A stretch of DNA of 64,000 nucleotides from Deltaproteobacteria bacterium (GCA_016218725.1 JACRDB010000077.1:20779-84778); one strand, 5' to 3'. Shown: positions 49,582 through 58,425, counted from the first letter of the stretch. Program-made: numbers and translations. The notes: generated by a model from the letters alone, not told the origin.

Positions 49582-51684
49582 ATGAGCGGCTCCGAGGCAA
49601 ACCAGGCTCTGCCCTTGGACGAAGCGCCTGTCGATGACCTCGACCGGAAGCTCCTTGGCGCATTTTCTGGCCGTGTAGTCCGAAAAGATCTTGTCAAGAG
49701 GCTCAAAGTCGGCTACAATATTCCAGTCTATGTGCTCGAGTACCTGCTCGGGAAGTTCTGCTCCACCACGAACCGGGACGAGGTCGAGGCGGGCCTGCAG
49801 CAGGTCAAGGAGACCATCACCGAGCGCATCGTCCGAGCCGACCAGGGCGAGCTGATCAAGGCGCGGCTCCAGAAGCAGGGTTCGATGAAGATCATCGACC
49901 TCTGTACGGTGACCTTCGACGAGAAGGACCAGGGCGGGAAGTACTGGGCCCGCCTCGCCACGAGCGGGCTCGACTTCGTGCACGTCGAGCCGGACCTGGT
50001 CCACCGGCACGAGAGACTGTTCACCGGTGGCATCTGGGCCAACATCGAGCTCTCCTACGACGAGACCATCGTCCATCGCGGCGCCACGCGGCCCTTCGTG
50101 CTGCAGCGGCTCGCGCCGATCCAGATCGCGAGCGCGCGCTACGAGGAGTTCGTGGAGGGGCGGCGGCGCTTTACGCGGGACGAGTGGACCGACGTGCTGC
50201 TGAGGACCATGGGCTACGAGCCCACGCAGGCGGACTTCACGCCCCGCCGCAAGTGGCTCTACCTCCTGCGCCTCCTTCCCCTGGTGGAGAGGAACTTCAA
50301 CCTCGTCGAGCTCGGCCCGCGCGGAACGGGCAAGTCCTACGTCTTCCGCGAGCTCTCACCCTACGCGATTCTCCTCTCCGGGGGTCAGGTCACGATCCCC
50401 AAGCTCTTCGCCTCGAACGCGCCGCCCTACGGGCCGGGGCTCGTCACGCGCTGGGATGTGGTCGCCTTCGACGAGGTCGCAGGGAGCCACTTCAAGAGGC
50501 CCGAGGACAAGCAGCTCTACAAGGACTATATGGAGCTCGGGTCGTTCTCCCGCGGCAGCGCCAAGGGGACCGTTCAAGGCGAGGCCGGGTTCGTCTTCAA
50601 CGGTAACCTCGACGGGGAGGTCGAGACGATCGCGCGCACGTCGCACCTGTTCCTCCCGTTCCCCGACACGATCCGCAACGACATGGCCTTCCACGATCGC
50701 TGGCATGCGTACCTGCCAGGGTGGGAGCTGCCGAAGATGCAACCGGGCTACTTCACCGCCCACCTGGGCTTCATCGCGGACTACATCGCCGAGGTCTTTC
50801 ACAACGAGCTCCGACCGCGCAGCTACGCAGACGTCTTCGAGCGGCACTTCCGCCTCGGCAGCCACGTCGAGGAGCGCGACCGGAAGGCGATCGCGAAGAC
50901 GACCTCAGGCATGCTCAAGCTCCTGCACCCCGACGGCGAGTGCACCAAGGCCGAGGTCGAGGAGTGTCTATGCTTCGCGATGGAGCTCCGGCGGCGCGTG
51001 AAGGAACAGCTACGCCGGATGGGCGGCGTCGAGTACGCGCGCGTCAACCTCTCGTACATCGACCGTGAGACAAGGCAGGAGACATTTGTCACCTGCAAGG
51101 AGCTCGGGGCCACGCAGCTCATCCCCAGCGATCCGTTGCCGCCGGGCGATGTCTTTACGGTCGGGCACGACCCCGCCGAGGGGCGCTACTCGCTCTTCCG
51201 CATTCAGTGCACCGTGGCGCCGGGCGGCGGACGCTTCTCGGTCCTCGGCGTGGCATCAAAGGGCCTCCGCGAGTCGGCGCGTATGGCTTATGACTACCTG
51301 CGGGCGAGCAGCCGGAAGGTCGGCCTGGACCGCGATTTTAGCGGGTACGATGTCAACCTTCAGGTGATGAGCCTGACGTCGGGCAGGGATGCCCTGGATC
51401 TCGGGATGGCGTTCTATGTCGCCCTGTTGTCTGCGACGCTTGGGAGGTCCCTGGGAGCGCAACTGGTCGTGCTGGGACAGATGAGCCTCCACGGCGTGCT
51501 CACCCGTGTCGAGGGCCTGGGCGACAAGCTGCGCGTCGCGATGGACGCAGGGGCACGCTGCGTGCTGATTCCCACGGAGAACAGTCGCGACTTCGCCCAA
51601 CTCCCACCGGAGGTCCTGGACAGGCTTCGGATCGAGTTCTACAGCGAGCCGTCTCAGGGGGCGTTCAAGGCCCTGGCGGAGTAG
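49582..51684 (+). CDS. brxL: BREX AAA+ Lon-like protein BrxL
   Basis: A 700-residue protein, the signature of type 1 BREX. An N-terminal DNA-binding-type region (DDLDRKLLGAFSGRVVRKDLVKRLKVGYNIPVYVLEYLLGK) is followed by an AAA+ core with Walker A LGPRGTGKSYVF (about 243-254) and Walker B VVAFDEVAG (about 292-300). The C-terminal Lon-like domain has VLGQMSLHGVLTRVEGLGDKLRVAMDAGARCVLIPTEN. In alignment with E. coli Lon, the catalytic Lys is Lys649, but the catalytic Ser position, exactly 43 residues before, is Asp606 (GRDALDLGMAF), so peptidase activity is not expected. BrxL is known as a DNA-binding ring-forming ATPase. Confidence 0.94.
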   Translation: MSGSEANQALPLDEAPVDDLDRKLLGAFSGRVVRKDLVKRLKVGYNIPVYVLEYLLGKFCSTTNRDEVEAGLQQVKETITERIVRADQGELIKARLQKQGSMKIIDLCTVTFDEKDQGGKYWARLATSGLDFVHVEPDLVHRHERLFTGGIWANIELSYDETIVHRGATRPFVLQRLAPIQIASARYEEFVEGRRRFTRDEWTDVLLRTMGYEPTQADFTPRRKWLYLLRLLPLVERNFNLVELGPRGTGKSYVFRELSPYAILLSGGQVTIPKLFASNAPPYGPGLVTRWDVVAFDEVAGSHFKRPEDKQLYKDYMELGSFSRGSAKGTVQGEAGFVFNGNLDGEVETIARTSHLFLPFPDTIRNDMAFHDRWHAYLPGWELPKMQPGYFTAHLGFIADYIAEVFHNELRPRSYADVFERHFRLGSHVEERDRKAIAKTTSGMLKLLHPDGECTKAEVEECLCFAMELRRRVKEQLRRMGGVEYARVNLSYIDRETRQETFVTCKELGATQLIPSDPLPPGDVFTVGHDPAEGRYSLFRIQCTVAPGGGRFSVLGVASKGLRESARMAYDYLRASSRKVGLDRDFSGYDVNLQVMSLTSGRDALDLGMAFYVALLSATLGRSLGAQLVVLGQMSLHGVLTRVEGLGDKLRVAMDAGARCVLIPTENSRDFAQLPPEVLDRLRIEFYSEPSQGAFKALAE

Positions 51685-51746
51685 CGAGAGGCCCGCGCGG
51701 CGAGGACCGTGTTGACGCCGGGTCCCGTCGGCGTCATGGTTCCCCG

Positions 51747-52913
51747 GTGGTTCCCGCGCGTTGCACCGTCTTGCGCGCTGTTCGCGAGCGCTCCCAGCTC
51801 AGCCCCGACGCCCTCGCTCGGCGGAGCCACATCACCGTGGAGGAGCTTCACCGCATCGAGGATGGCGTCGCGCCTGGCAGCACGACCACCTGGCAACAGC
51901 TCGCGGCGGCGCTGGAGTTGGATCCCTGGGCTTTGCTCGATGGTGTCGAGCAGCCTCGACCGGGCTCGCGGATCTTCCTGCGGCACCGGGCGTGGCAGGA
52001 TTTCTCGCCGGAGGACGAGGCGCCGCTCCGACGAGCGCTGGACGCGGGACGGACCCTCCGGCGTCTGGCGGAGGCATCATCCCCAGGAGACGCCGGGCAC
52101 CTGCGTCAGCAGTTCTCCCCCATGGCGGCCCCGAGAGACATCCCAGGCCCGGCGGCGCGCCCTCCAGCGGCGACCGATGGCTACCGACGCGCCTCGGGGG
52201 TGCGGGGGGTGCTTGCTCGTCCGCCCGTGAGACTCGCTCCCGACGCGGCGGTTTCGGCGCTCTGCGCGCTCGTGGAGGAGCACTTCGACATCGCCGTCCT
52301 GGTCTTCCCGTTGGCCTCTCCCGGGGCGTCCGCCACGAGCATCCGCGACACGGAGGGCGCCGCCACGATCGTTCTCAACGCGCGGGCTGCTGAGGGCCTG
52401 AGCCCGCTCCTGGCGCGGGTGCATCTCGCGCACGAGCTGTGTCACCTCCTGTTCGATCCCGGTGAGGCCGGGGTACAGCTCGTCCTCGATCGTGACGATC
52501 TCGGAGGCTCCGCCGCGGAGCAGCGGGCCCGCGCCTTCGCGGCGGAGTTCCTGCTACCTCTGGCTGGTCTCCGACGGGTGTTGGGGGCGCCGCGCGCAGT
52601 CGCGTCGCGCGAGCAGGCGCAGGCGCTGGTCGACCTGGCCCGACACGAGTTCTTCACGCCTTGGAAGATCACGGCGTTCCACCTCGTCAACCGCGGCTTT
52701 GTCGCACGGTCCCTGGAGGCATGGCTACCCGACGCCCCCCCGCCTTCGGCGCCTCCCTCGCCTCTGGAGGAGCTGCCTGCGTCGGACGCCCCCAGCCGAG
52801 GGCTCCTCGCCCGTCTGCGGCAAGCCTGGGAGCGCAACGATCTCACCGACGGTCAGGTCAAGGTCGCCCTCGAGATCCCTGTCGACGAGCCACTGCCAGC
52901 CGCGTTCCGCTGA
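51747..52913 (+). CDS. HTH (XRE) - ImmA/IrrE metallopeptidase protein
   Basis: A 388-residue protein from GTG 51747. Residues about 8-67 are an XRE-like HTH (LRAVRERSQLSPDALARRSHITVEELHRIEDG). A linker follows, then the ImmA/IrrE (COG2856) zinc-metallopeptidase domain with HELCH at 229-233 (HLAHELCHLLFDPGEAG) and the distal helix QRARAFAAEFLLPL. This combination occurs in regulatory proteases that cleave repressors, and as the antitoxin-like partner in two-gene modules. It lies 62 bases after brxL on the same strand, and a PIN-like gene starts 35 bases after its end, so co-transcription with BREX or a separate module is possible. Its own target is unknown. Confidence 0.85.
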   Translation: MVPARCTVLRAVRERSQLSPDALARRSHITVEELHRIEDGVAPGSTTTWQQLAAALELDPWALLDGVEQPRPGSRIFLRHRAWQDFSPEDEAPLRRALDAGRTLRRLAEASSPGDAGHLRQQFSPMAAPRDIPGPAARPPAATDGYRRASGVRGVLARPPVRLAPDAAVSALCALVEEHFDIAVLVFPLASPGASATSIRDTEGAATIVLNARAAEGLSPLLARVHLAHELCHLLFDPGEAGVQLVLDRDDLGGSAAEQRARAFAAEFLLPLAGLRRVLGAPRAVASREQAQALVDLARHEFFTPWKITAFHLVNRGFVARSLEAWLPDAPPPSAPPSPLEELPASDAPSRGLLARLRQAWERNDLTDGQVKVALEIPVDEPLPAAFR

Positions 52914-52948
52914 GCGTCCCTCCAGAGCGAACGACGGAAGGACGCGCG

Positions 52949-53488
52949 GTGCCCGAGCCCACCTACATTCTCGACGCCAACTGGTGGTCCTTCCTGTTCC
53001 TGAGCGGCCACGCGGACAGCTTTGCCCAGGCCATGGGGACCGTCCGATGTATGATCCCTACCGAGATTCGTGATGAAGTAGACCACATCCCGAGTCGCCA
53101 GGGGGCCTTCTCGACCTGGTGCCACAGCGATGGCCGCGCGCTCCAGGTCGTGGACCTCCTGGCTGGCAGCGCGGAGCAGCAGCTCCTCAGCGCGTTGATG
53201 CGAGCCTCTGCGAACCCTGGCAAGGACCTCGGTGAGCGTGCCTGCATCGCGCTCGCCAGCGGAGATCCTTCGCGGGTCTTTGTCAACCACGACAAGGGCG
53301 CGTGCTTCCTGGCGTTGCGGGAGCTCCCCCTCCACCCACAACCGGTCTGTTCCATCGCGGCCTTTCTGCGACGGCTGGGCGACCGCCGTCTGTTGTCGCG
53401 GGTGGCCATCGAGGCGATCGCTCACCGAGCGCGCCAGTCCCAGTCGCCGCCGACCTGGTGGAGTTCCTGGTTGCCCACGGTCCCGTGA
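52949..53488 (+). CDS. PIN-like domain protein, partner of the ImmA/IrrE gene
   Basis: A 179-residue protein from GTG 52949, with GGAAGGA about 7 bases upstream. The PIN-like layout is visible: YILDANWW with Asp9, PTEIRDEVDHI with acidic residues, GERACIALASGD, and VFVNHDKGACFLAL with a late Asp. PIN-fold proteins are usually ribonucleases and commonly toxins; XRE-COG2856/PIN-like (DUF4411-type) pairs are known toxin-antitoxin arrangements. Match to DUF4411 is tentative. It closes the defence island; tex follows after 29 bases. Alternatively a BREX accessory effector. Confidence 0.65.
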   Translation: MPEPTYILDANWWSFLFLSGHADSFAQAMGTVRCMIPTEIRDEVDHIPSRQGAFSTWCHSDGRALQVVDLLAGSAEQQLLSALMRASANPGKDLGERACIALASGDPSRVFVNHDKGACFLALRELPLHPQPVCSIAAFLRRLGDRRLLSRVAIEAIAHRARQSQSPPTWWSSWLPTVP

Positions 53489-53517
53489 CCTTCGCCACCA
53501 GTGCTACCCTCCCGCCC

Positions 53518-55743
53518 ATGACGACGGACCGCGTGACGCTTGTGGCGAGGGAGCTCGGGCTCCCGGAGAGGGGCGCGCGCGCCGCGCTGGAGCTCTTGAA
53601 CGGCGGCGCCACGGTGCCCTTCGTGGCGCGCTACCGCAAGGAGGCCACCGGCGGCCTGGACGAGGTGCAGCTCCGCGCGCTCTCCGAGCGCCACGGGTAC
53701 CTCCTGGAGCTCGACGAGCGCCGGGGGACGATCCTCGAGACGCTCCGGGAGCAGGGCCAGCTCACCCCGGAACTACTCGAAAAGATTGAACAATGTACCA
53801 CCCGCTCGGAGCTTGAGGACCTGTACCTCCCGTTCCGGCCGAAGCGCCGCACGCGGGCGATGATGGCGCGGGAGAAGGGGTTGGAGCCCCTGGCCCGGAG
53901 GCTCCTGGCGCAGCCGCTGGAGGGCTCTCCGGCGCGCGAGGCCGAGGCGTACGTCTCCCCGGACAAGGGCGTTGGCAGCGTGAAGGACGCGCTCCAGGGC
54001 GCGCGGGACATCGCCGCGGAGGCGCTGGCGGAGACCCCGGAGCTGCGGGCGACGCTGCGGGCGCTGTACCTGAAGACGGCGCTGGTGGCCTCTCGCCGGG
54101 CTCCGTCCTGGGAGGGACCGAGCAAGTTCGAGCTGTACTACGACTTCCGTGAGGCCGTGGCGACGATCCCGTCGCACCGGTACCTGGCGGTGCGCCGCGG
54201 CGAGGCCGAGGAGGTGCTCCGGGTGGACCTGGAGGTGGACGAGGCCGTGGCGCTCGGGGAGGTGAAGCGCGCGGGGCGACGGGACGGGCGCTCGCCCTGG
54301 GCGCCGGAGCTGGACCTCGCGGCGGCGGACGCGCTCAAGCGCCTGCTCATCCCCGCGGTGGAGGGGGAGGTGAAGGTGGAGCTCAAGCTCCGGGCGGACG
54401 GCGCGGCGGTGGACGTGTTCGCGCAGAACCTCCAGGCGCTGCTCCTGGCGGCCCCGCTGGGGATGCGCGGGGTGGTGGGGATCGACCCCGGGCAGCGCAC
54501 GGGCTGCAAGGTGGCCGTGGTGGACCCCACCGGGCGGCTCCTGGAGCACACGGTGCTGTACCTCGTGCAGGGCGCCGAGGCGCTCGAGCGCGCGCGGGTG
54601 GCGCTCCGGATGCTGGTGGTGAAGCACGGCGCGGGGGCCGTGGCCGTGGGCAACGGCACCCACGGGCGCGAGGCCGAGGCCTTCGCCCGGGAGGCGTTGA
54701 AGGACACCCCCTCGGTCATGGTGGTGAGCGTGAGCGAGGCCGGGGCGAGCGTGTACTCCGCATCGGACGTGGCGCGGGAGGAGTTCCCGGAGCTGGACCT
54801 GACGGTGCGCGGGGCGGTGTCCATCGCCCGGAGGCTCCAGGACCCGCTGGCGGAATTGGTGAAGGTGGACCCCAAGGCCATCGGGGTGGGGCAGTACCAG
54901 CACGATGTGTTTCAGCCGCTGCTGTCGCGCAAGCTCGACGAGGTGGTGGAGTCGTGCGTGAACCAGGTGGGGGTGGAGCTCAACACGGCCAGCGCGCCGC
55001 TCCTGGGCTATGTGGCGGGCCTAGGGCCGTCGCTGGCGAAGAAGGTCGTGCAGCACCGCGAGCGCCACGGGCCCTTCGCCTCGCGGGCGAAGCTCCTGGA
55101 CGTAGCGGGCGTGGGGCCCCGGACCTTCGAGCAGGCGGCGGGCTTCTTGCGCGTGCGAGGGAGCGCGAACCCGCTGGACAAATCCGCGGTGCACCCGGAG
55201 CGCTACCCTGTGGTGGAGCGCATGGCCCGGGACCTCGGGGTGGAGGTGGGCGCGCTGGTGGGGAACAGCGACCTCGCGGGGAAGGTGCGCTGGCAGGGGT
55301 ATGTGTCGGAGGACCTGGGCGAGCCCACGCTCAAGGACATCCTCGACGAGCTCCGGCGCCCCGGGAGGGACCCTCGGGCGGTGTTCGAGGCGCCGAAGTT
55401 CCGGGAGGACGTGCGCACCCTGGAGGACCTCAAGCCGGGGATGACCCTGGAGGGGGTGGTGACCAACGTGACGGCCTTCGGGGCCTTCGTGGACGTGGGG
55501 GTGCACCAGGACGGGCTGGTGCATGTCTCGCAGCTCGCGGATCGCTTCGTGAGGGACCCGTCGGAGGTGTGCCGCCCGGGCGACCGCTTGACCGTGAGGG
55601 TGCTCGAGGTGGACCTTGCTCGCCGACGGATCTCGCTCACGGCGAAGAAGGGCGCTCCCCCCGGCCAGACCCCGGGCGCCCACGGCAAGGGCACCCCCCA
55701 GGGCTTCCAGCACACGCCCTTCGCGAAGCTCCTCAAGCGCTGA
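53518..55743 (+). CDS. tex: Tex-family S1 RNA-binding transcription accessory protein
   Basis: A 741-residue protein with the Tex domain order: N-terminal HTH-like region ending in NGGATVPFVARYRKEATGGLDEVQLRAL, SELEDLYLPFRPKRRTRAMMAREKGLEPLA, a YqgF-like RNase H fold (GVVGIDPGQRTGCKVAVVDPTGRLLEHT, about 318-345), helix-hairpin-helix motifs (YVAGLGPSLAKKVVQHRERHGPF, LLDVAGVGPRTFEQAAGFLRV) and a C-terminal S1 domain (GMTLEGVVTNVTAFGAFVDVGVHQDGLVHVSQLADRFV). Tex binds nucleic acids and affects transcription; it is a core chromosomal gene, marking the right edge of the defence island. ATG 53518 matches the usual Tex N-terminus. Confidence 0.95.
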   Translation: MTTDRVTLVARELGLPERGARAALELLNGGATVPFVARYRKEATGGLDEVQLRALSERHGYLLELDERRGTILETLREQGQLTPELLEKIEQCTTRSELEDLYLPFRPKRRTRAMMAREKGLEPLARRLLAQPLEGSPAREAEAYVSPDKGVGSVKDALQGARDIAAEALAETPELRATLRALYLKTALVASRRAPSWEGPSKFELYYDFREAVATIPSHRYLAVRRGEAEEVLRVDLEVDEAVALGEVKRAGRRDGRSPWAPELDLAAADALKRLLIPAVEGEVKVELKLRADGAAVDVFAQNLQALLLAAPLGMRGVVGIDPGQRTGCKVAVVDPTGRLLEHTVLYLVQGAEALERARVALRMLVVKHGAGAVAVGNGTHGREAEAFAREALKDTPSVMVVSVSEAGASVYSASDVAREEFPELDLTVRGAVSIARRLQDPLAELVKVDPKAIGVGQYQHDVFQPLLSRKLDEVVESCVNQVGVELNTASAPLLGYVAGLGPSLAKKVVQHRERHGPFASRAKLLDVAGVGPRTFEQAAGFLRVRGSANPLDKSAVHPERYPVVERMARDLGVEVGALVGNSDLAGKVRWQGYVSEDLGEPTLKDILDELRRPGRDPRAVFEAPKFREDVRTLEDLKPGMTLEGVVTNVTAFGAFVDVGVHQDGLVHVSQLADRFVRDPSEVCRPGDRLTVRVLEVDLARRRISLTAKKGAPPGQTPGAHGKGTPQGFQHTPFAKLLKR

Positions 55744-55859
55744 CGGCTCGACCGCAGGGCGGCGCCGTCTCTTTCCGGGTTCGCGCCCCAGGGCTTCGCC
55801 CCGGAGGGGGAATCAATTTTCTTTTCAACTATGTGATTTTTATGTATTTTTACTCCATC

Positions 55860-55883
55860 ATTCGCAATTCGCGAATACCGAAT
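55860..55883. promoter_or_regulatory. Nested dyad operator before the HTH-nucleotidyltransferase pair
   Basis: Two inverted half-sites are nested: ATTCG-CA-ATTCG and CGAAT-AC-CGAAT, with a 10-bp palindrome ATTCGCGAAT at 55867-55876 in the centre. It ends 28 bases before the ATG at 55912 and follows an AT-rich stretch (about 55811-55860) that should contain the promoter. Autoregulation by the HTH protein is inferred. Confidence 0.55.
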
Positions 55884-55911
55884 GCGGCCCGGCTGCGCCG
55901 CCGAGTCGGCC

Positions 55912-56421
55912 ATGATGAAGCCCCAGGACATCCTCGTCGCGCTGAAGCTCGCCGCCCACCCCGGCGTGCCCTGGCGCTACGCGCACCTGGCCCGGGAGCT
56001 TGGCCTGAGCGTGAGCGAGACCCACGCGAGCGTCCAGCGCAACGAGAGCGCGGGGATCCTCGTGCCGGACACCCCGGGCATCGTGGTGCGACGCACGCTG
56101 GTGAACTTCCTGGTCCACGGTCTGCGCTGCGTCTTTCCGGCGGAGTTCACGCGCGTGACGCGGGGCGTACCGACGGCGCTGTCCGCGCCGGTGCTGGGTG
56201 ACCTCGAGCTCCTGGCTCCCGAGCCAGCGCTGGTCTGGCCCGCGGCCCAGGGCACCACCCGAGGACAAGGGCTACACCCGCTCTACCGCACGGCGCCGTC
56301 GGCGGCGCTCGTCGATCCCGCGCTCTACCGCCTGCTCGCGCTGGCCGAGCTCCTGCGCGTAGGCGCGGCGCGCGAGCGCGCCGCGGCGGAGAGGGCACTC
56401 CACGCAGAGGTCGCGCCGTGA
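55912..56421 (+). CDS. HTH regulator / antitoxin-like protein
   Basis: A 169-residue protein beginning MMKPQDILVALKLAAHPG. Residues about 1-60 are a winged HTH (YAHLARELGLSVSETHASVQRNESAGIL), and the rest contains TLVNFLVHGLRCVFPAEF, PALVWPAAQGTTRGQGLHPLYRTAPSAAL. It overlaps the nucleotidyltransferase gene by 4 bases (GTGA). A transcriptional regulator paired with a nucleotidyltransferase is the layout of AbiE-like toxin-antitoxin systems, although the HTH domain here is not evidently of the AbiEi family. ATG 55912 is chosen because the earlier ATG (55882) would start inside the dyad operator. Confidence 0.7.
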   Translation: MMKPQDILVALKLAAHPGVPWRYAHLARELGLSVSETHASVQRNESAGILVPDTPGIVVRRTLVNFLVHGLRCVFPAEFTRVTRGVPTALSAPVLGDLELLAPEPALVWPAAQGTTRGQGLHPLYRTAPSAALVDPALYRLLALAELLRVGAARERAAAERALHAEVAP

Positions 56422-57131
56422 GCACCCCTCGAACGCCAGAGGCGCTCCTCCGGGCGGTCGCGGAGCGACTCGGAGACTTCCGCGAGCGCCTGATGTTCGT
56501 CGGTGGGTCGGTGACCTGGCTCCTGCTGACCGACCCGGTCGCGCGGCAACAAGCCCCGCGGCCAACCACGGACGTAGACGCCGTGGTCGATGTCACCACG
56601 AAGGCTCAATACGACGCGCTCGCGCCGACCTTGCGAGCCCTCGGGTTCACCGAGGATGATCGTCCGGGAGCGCCGCTGTGTCGCTGGCGGGCGGGCGAAA
56701 TGGTGCTCGACCTGCTCCCGACCAGCGAGGACGTGCTGCGGTTCTCGAACCGGTGGTACAGCGCCGCAATGCTGCGCTGTGAGCAGCATGAACTCCCTGG
56801 GCTCGGAGCGATCAGGGTCGCCCGCGCGACGGACCTCCTCGCGATGAAGCTTGAAGCGTTCCACGATCGAGGGCAAGACGATCTCTACGGCTCCAAGGAC
56901 CTCGAAGACGTCATCACCCTCATCGATGGGCGTCGGGAGCTGGCCGACGAACTGCGGTCGGCCGACCCCACTTTGAGGACCTATATCGAAACCGAACTCG
57001 GGCGGCTCCTCGCAAACCCCGCGTTCCAGGAGGCCCTCTCCGGGTTCCTACCGGGAGATGAAGGCTCCCAGGCTCGCGTGCCGCTGCTGCGCCGGACCTT
57101 GGAGGGCCTCGCAGGCCAGCTCCCGCAGTAG
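56418..57131 (+). CDS. Nucleotidyltransferase, AbiEii-like
   Basis: A 237-residue protein from a GTG start that overlaps the previous gene. The nucleotidyltransferase fold is indicated by MFVGGSVTWLLL (GG[ST] motif) and RPTTDVDAVVDV (the Asp pair DVD), followed by a strand with MVLDLLPTSED, ATDLLAMKLEAFHDRGQDDLYGSKDLEDVITLIDG. This is the AbiEii/AbiGii or DUF6036-type pattern; members transfer nucleotides to tRNA or other targets and act as toxins in phage defence or persistence. With the upstream HTH protein and operator it forms a two-gene module 3.6 kb from the BREX island, with tex between them. Confidence 0.8.
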   Translation: MSTPRTPEALLRAVAERLGDFRERLMFVGGSVTWLLLTDPVARQQAPRPTTDVDAVVDVTTKAQYDALAPTLRALGFTEDDRPGAPLCRWRAGEMVLDLLPTSEDVLRFSNRWYSAAMLRCEQHELPGLGAIRVARATDLLAMKLEAFHDRGQDDLYGSKDLEDVITLIDGRRELADELRSADPTLRTYIETELGRLLANPAFQEALSGFLPGDEGSQARVPLLRRTLEGLAGQLPQ

Positions 57132-57147
57132 TGCTCGCCGTCGTCCG

Positions 57148-58425
57148 TCACCCCCCAGCCCCGTCCGCCGCGCCCGCATCGGTCGCGCTGCCCGCGTCCG
57201 TCGCGCCCGCGTCCACCGCTCCGCCCGTGTCCGTCGCGCCCGTGTCCGTCGCGCTGCCCGCGTCCGTCGCGCCCCTGTCCGCCGTCGCGTCCACCGCCCC
57301 GCCCCTGTCCGCCGTCGCGTCCACCGCCCCGCCCGTGTCCGCCGCGGTGTCCGTCGTCGTGTCCGTTGCCGCCGTGTCCGCCGTGGTGTCCGCCGTCGCG
57401 TCCGCGACCGCGTCCGTGACCGCGTCCGTGGCGGCGTCGCCCGCGCCGCCGTCGGCGCTGCGCTGGCACACGCCGGAGACCGCCATGCCGCCGCTCGTGC
57501 GGGTGGTCAGGCACTCGGCCTCCGGCGGGCAGCGCTGCATCCCGAAGCGACAGTTCATCGCCACGCAGAAGCCGTTGACCGTCACCCCCGCGTCGGTCCC
57601 GCGCGACGGGTGCGAGCAGATGTACCCCGGGCGGCAGTCCCCGTTCTCCATGCACGCCTTGCGGCACGTCCCGATGGACCCCGCCATCGCCGTCGAGTCC
57701 CGCGTACACACGCTCCCCATCGGGCAGTCCGCCTGCGGGAGCATCGGCGCCGTGTACGCCTCGTCCTCCGGGATCACGCAGCGCGAGGTGCAGTAACCCC
57801 CGAGGTTGCCCGTCGGCGCCCCGGCGCTCGACAGCTCCTCGATGCACCGGTTGCTCCGGCACTCGTTCGCGGCCGCGCAGGGCGCGCCGTTGTCCCCGCG
57901 CATCTCGTTCACCTGAGAGCAGAACCGCGACCAGCGGTTGCACGCCGAGCCCGGGCACTGCCCGTCCTCCGTGCACAGCGGGAAGCACGCCTGCGTGCTC
58001 TGCCGGTCAATGGTCGTGGTCGCGAAGCAGTAGTACCCCGGCCGGCAGTCCATGGTGGTGTCACACCGCCGGAAACACCGGCTCTCGCTCGACCCGAAGG
58101 GCAGGCACTCGCCCTCGTCCGTGCAGTTGGCCTGCGTGGTGCACCGCCGCGAGCAGTACCCCTGGGGGTAGCCGTCCTGCACCCGGATGCACACCGCCTC
58201 CCGCCCGCCGGGGCACTGCGAGTCCACCGTGCACGGCGAGAAGAAGGTCCTCGGCGCCGTGTCCTGCGCCACGTCCCGCGCCGTGTCCAGCCCCGCGTCC
58301 CCAGGGAGCAGGTCCGCCCCTACGTCCATCCCCGCGTCGGTCATCGCCGGCGGGTCCGAGCTGCACCCCACCACCCCCAAGCCCCACCCCAGGAAGAGCG
58401 CCCTCAAAGGTCCCAAGCCTCGCAT
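57148..58425 (-). CDS. Cys-rich repeat lipoprotein with Ala/Asp/Thr tail
   Basis: A 425-residue lipoprotein (lipobox GLGVVGCSSDP). After a linker come six or seven Cys-rich segments of the type CTVDSQCPGGREAVCIRV, CTTQANCTDEGECLPF, CDTTMDCRPGYYCFA, CTEDGQCPGSACNRW, CAAANECRSNRC, CMENGDCRPGYICSH. The last about 95 residues are pure low complexity of Ala/Thr/Asp/Gly in repeating DAxADTxAD units (two identical ATADRGGAVD copies), corresponding to a DNA region of GTCC/GCGTCC repeats at about 57160-57430. Start ATG 58425 begins the signal peptide. Surface-exposed; role unknown. Confidence 0.8.
   Translation of the reverse strand: MRGLGPLRALFLGWGLGVVGCSSDPPAMTDAGMDVGADLLPGDAGLDTARDVAQDTAPRTFFSPCTVDSQCPGGREAVCIRVQDGYPQGYCSRRCTTQANCTDEGECLPFGSSESRCFRRCDTTMDCRPGYYCFATTTIDRQSTQACFPLCTEDGQCPGSACNRWSRFCSQVNEMRGDNGAPCAAANECRSNRCIEELSSAGAPTGNLGGYCTSRCVIPEDEAYTAPMLPQADCPMGSVCTRDSTAMAGSIGTCRKACMENGDCRPGYICSHPSRGTDAGVTVNGFCVAMNCRFGMQRCPPEAECLTTRTSGGMAVSGVCQRSADGGAGDAATDAVTDAVADATADTTADTAATDTTTDTAADTGGAVDATADRGGAVDATADRGATDAGSATDTGATDTGGAVDAGATDAGSATDAGAADGAGG

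Noticed and set aside
57160..57430. Short GTCCG-type repeats considered as a CRISPR or minisatellite
   Set aside because: They are the codon repeats of the Ala/Asp/Thr tail of the lipoprotein, without regular spacers.
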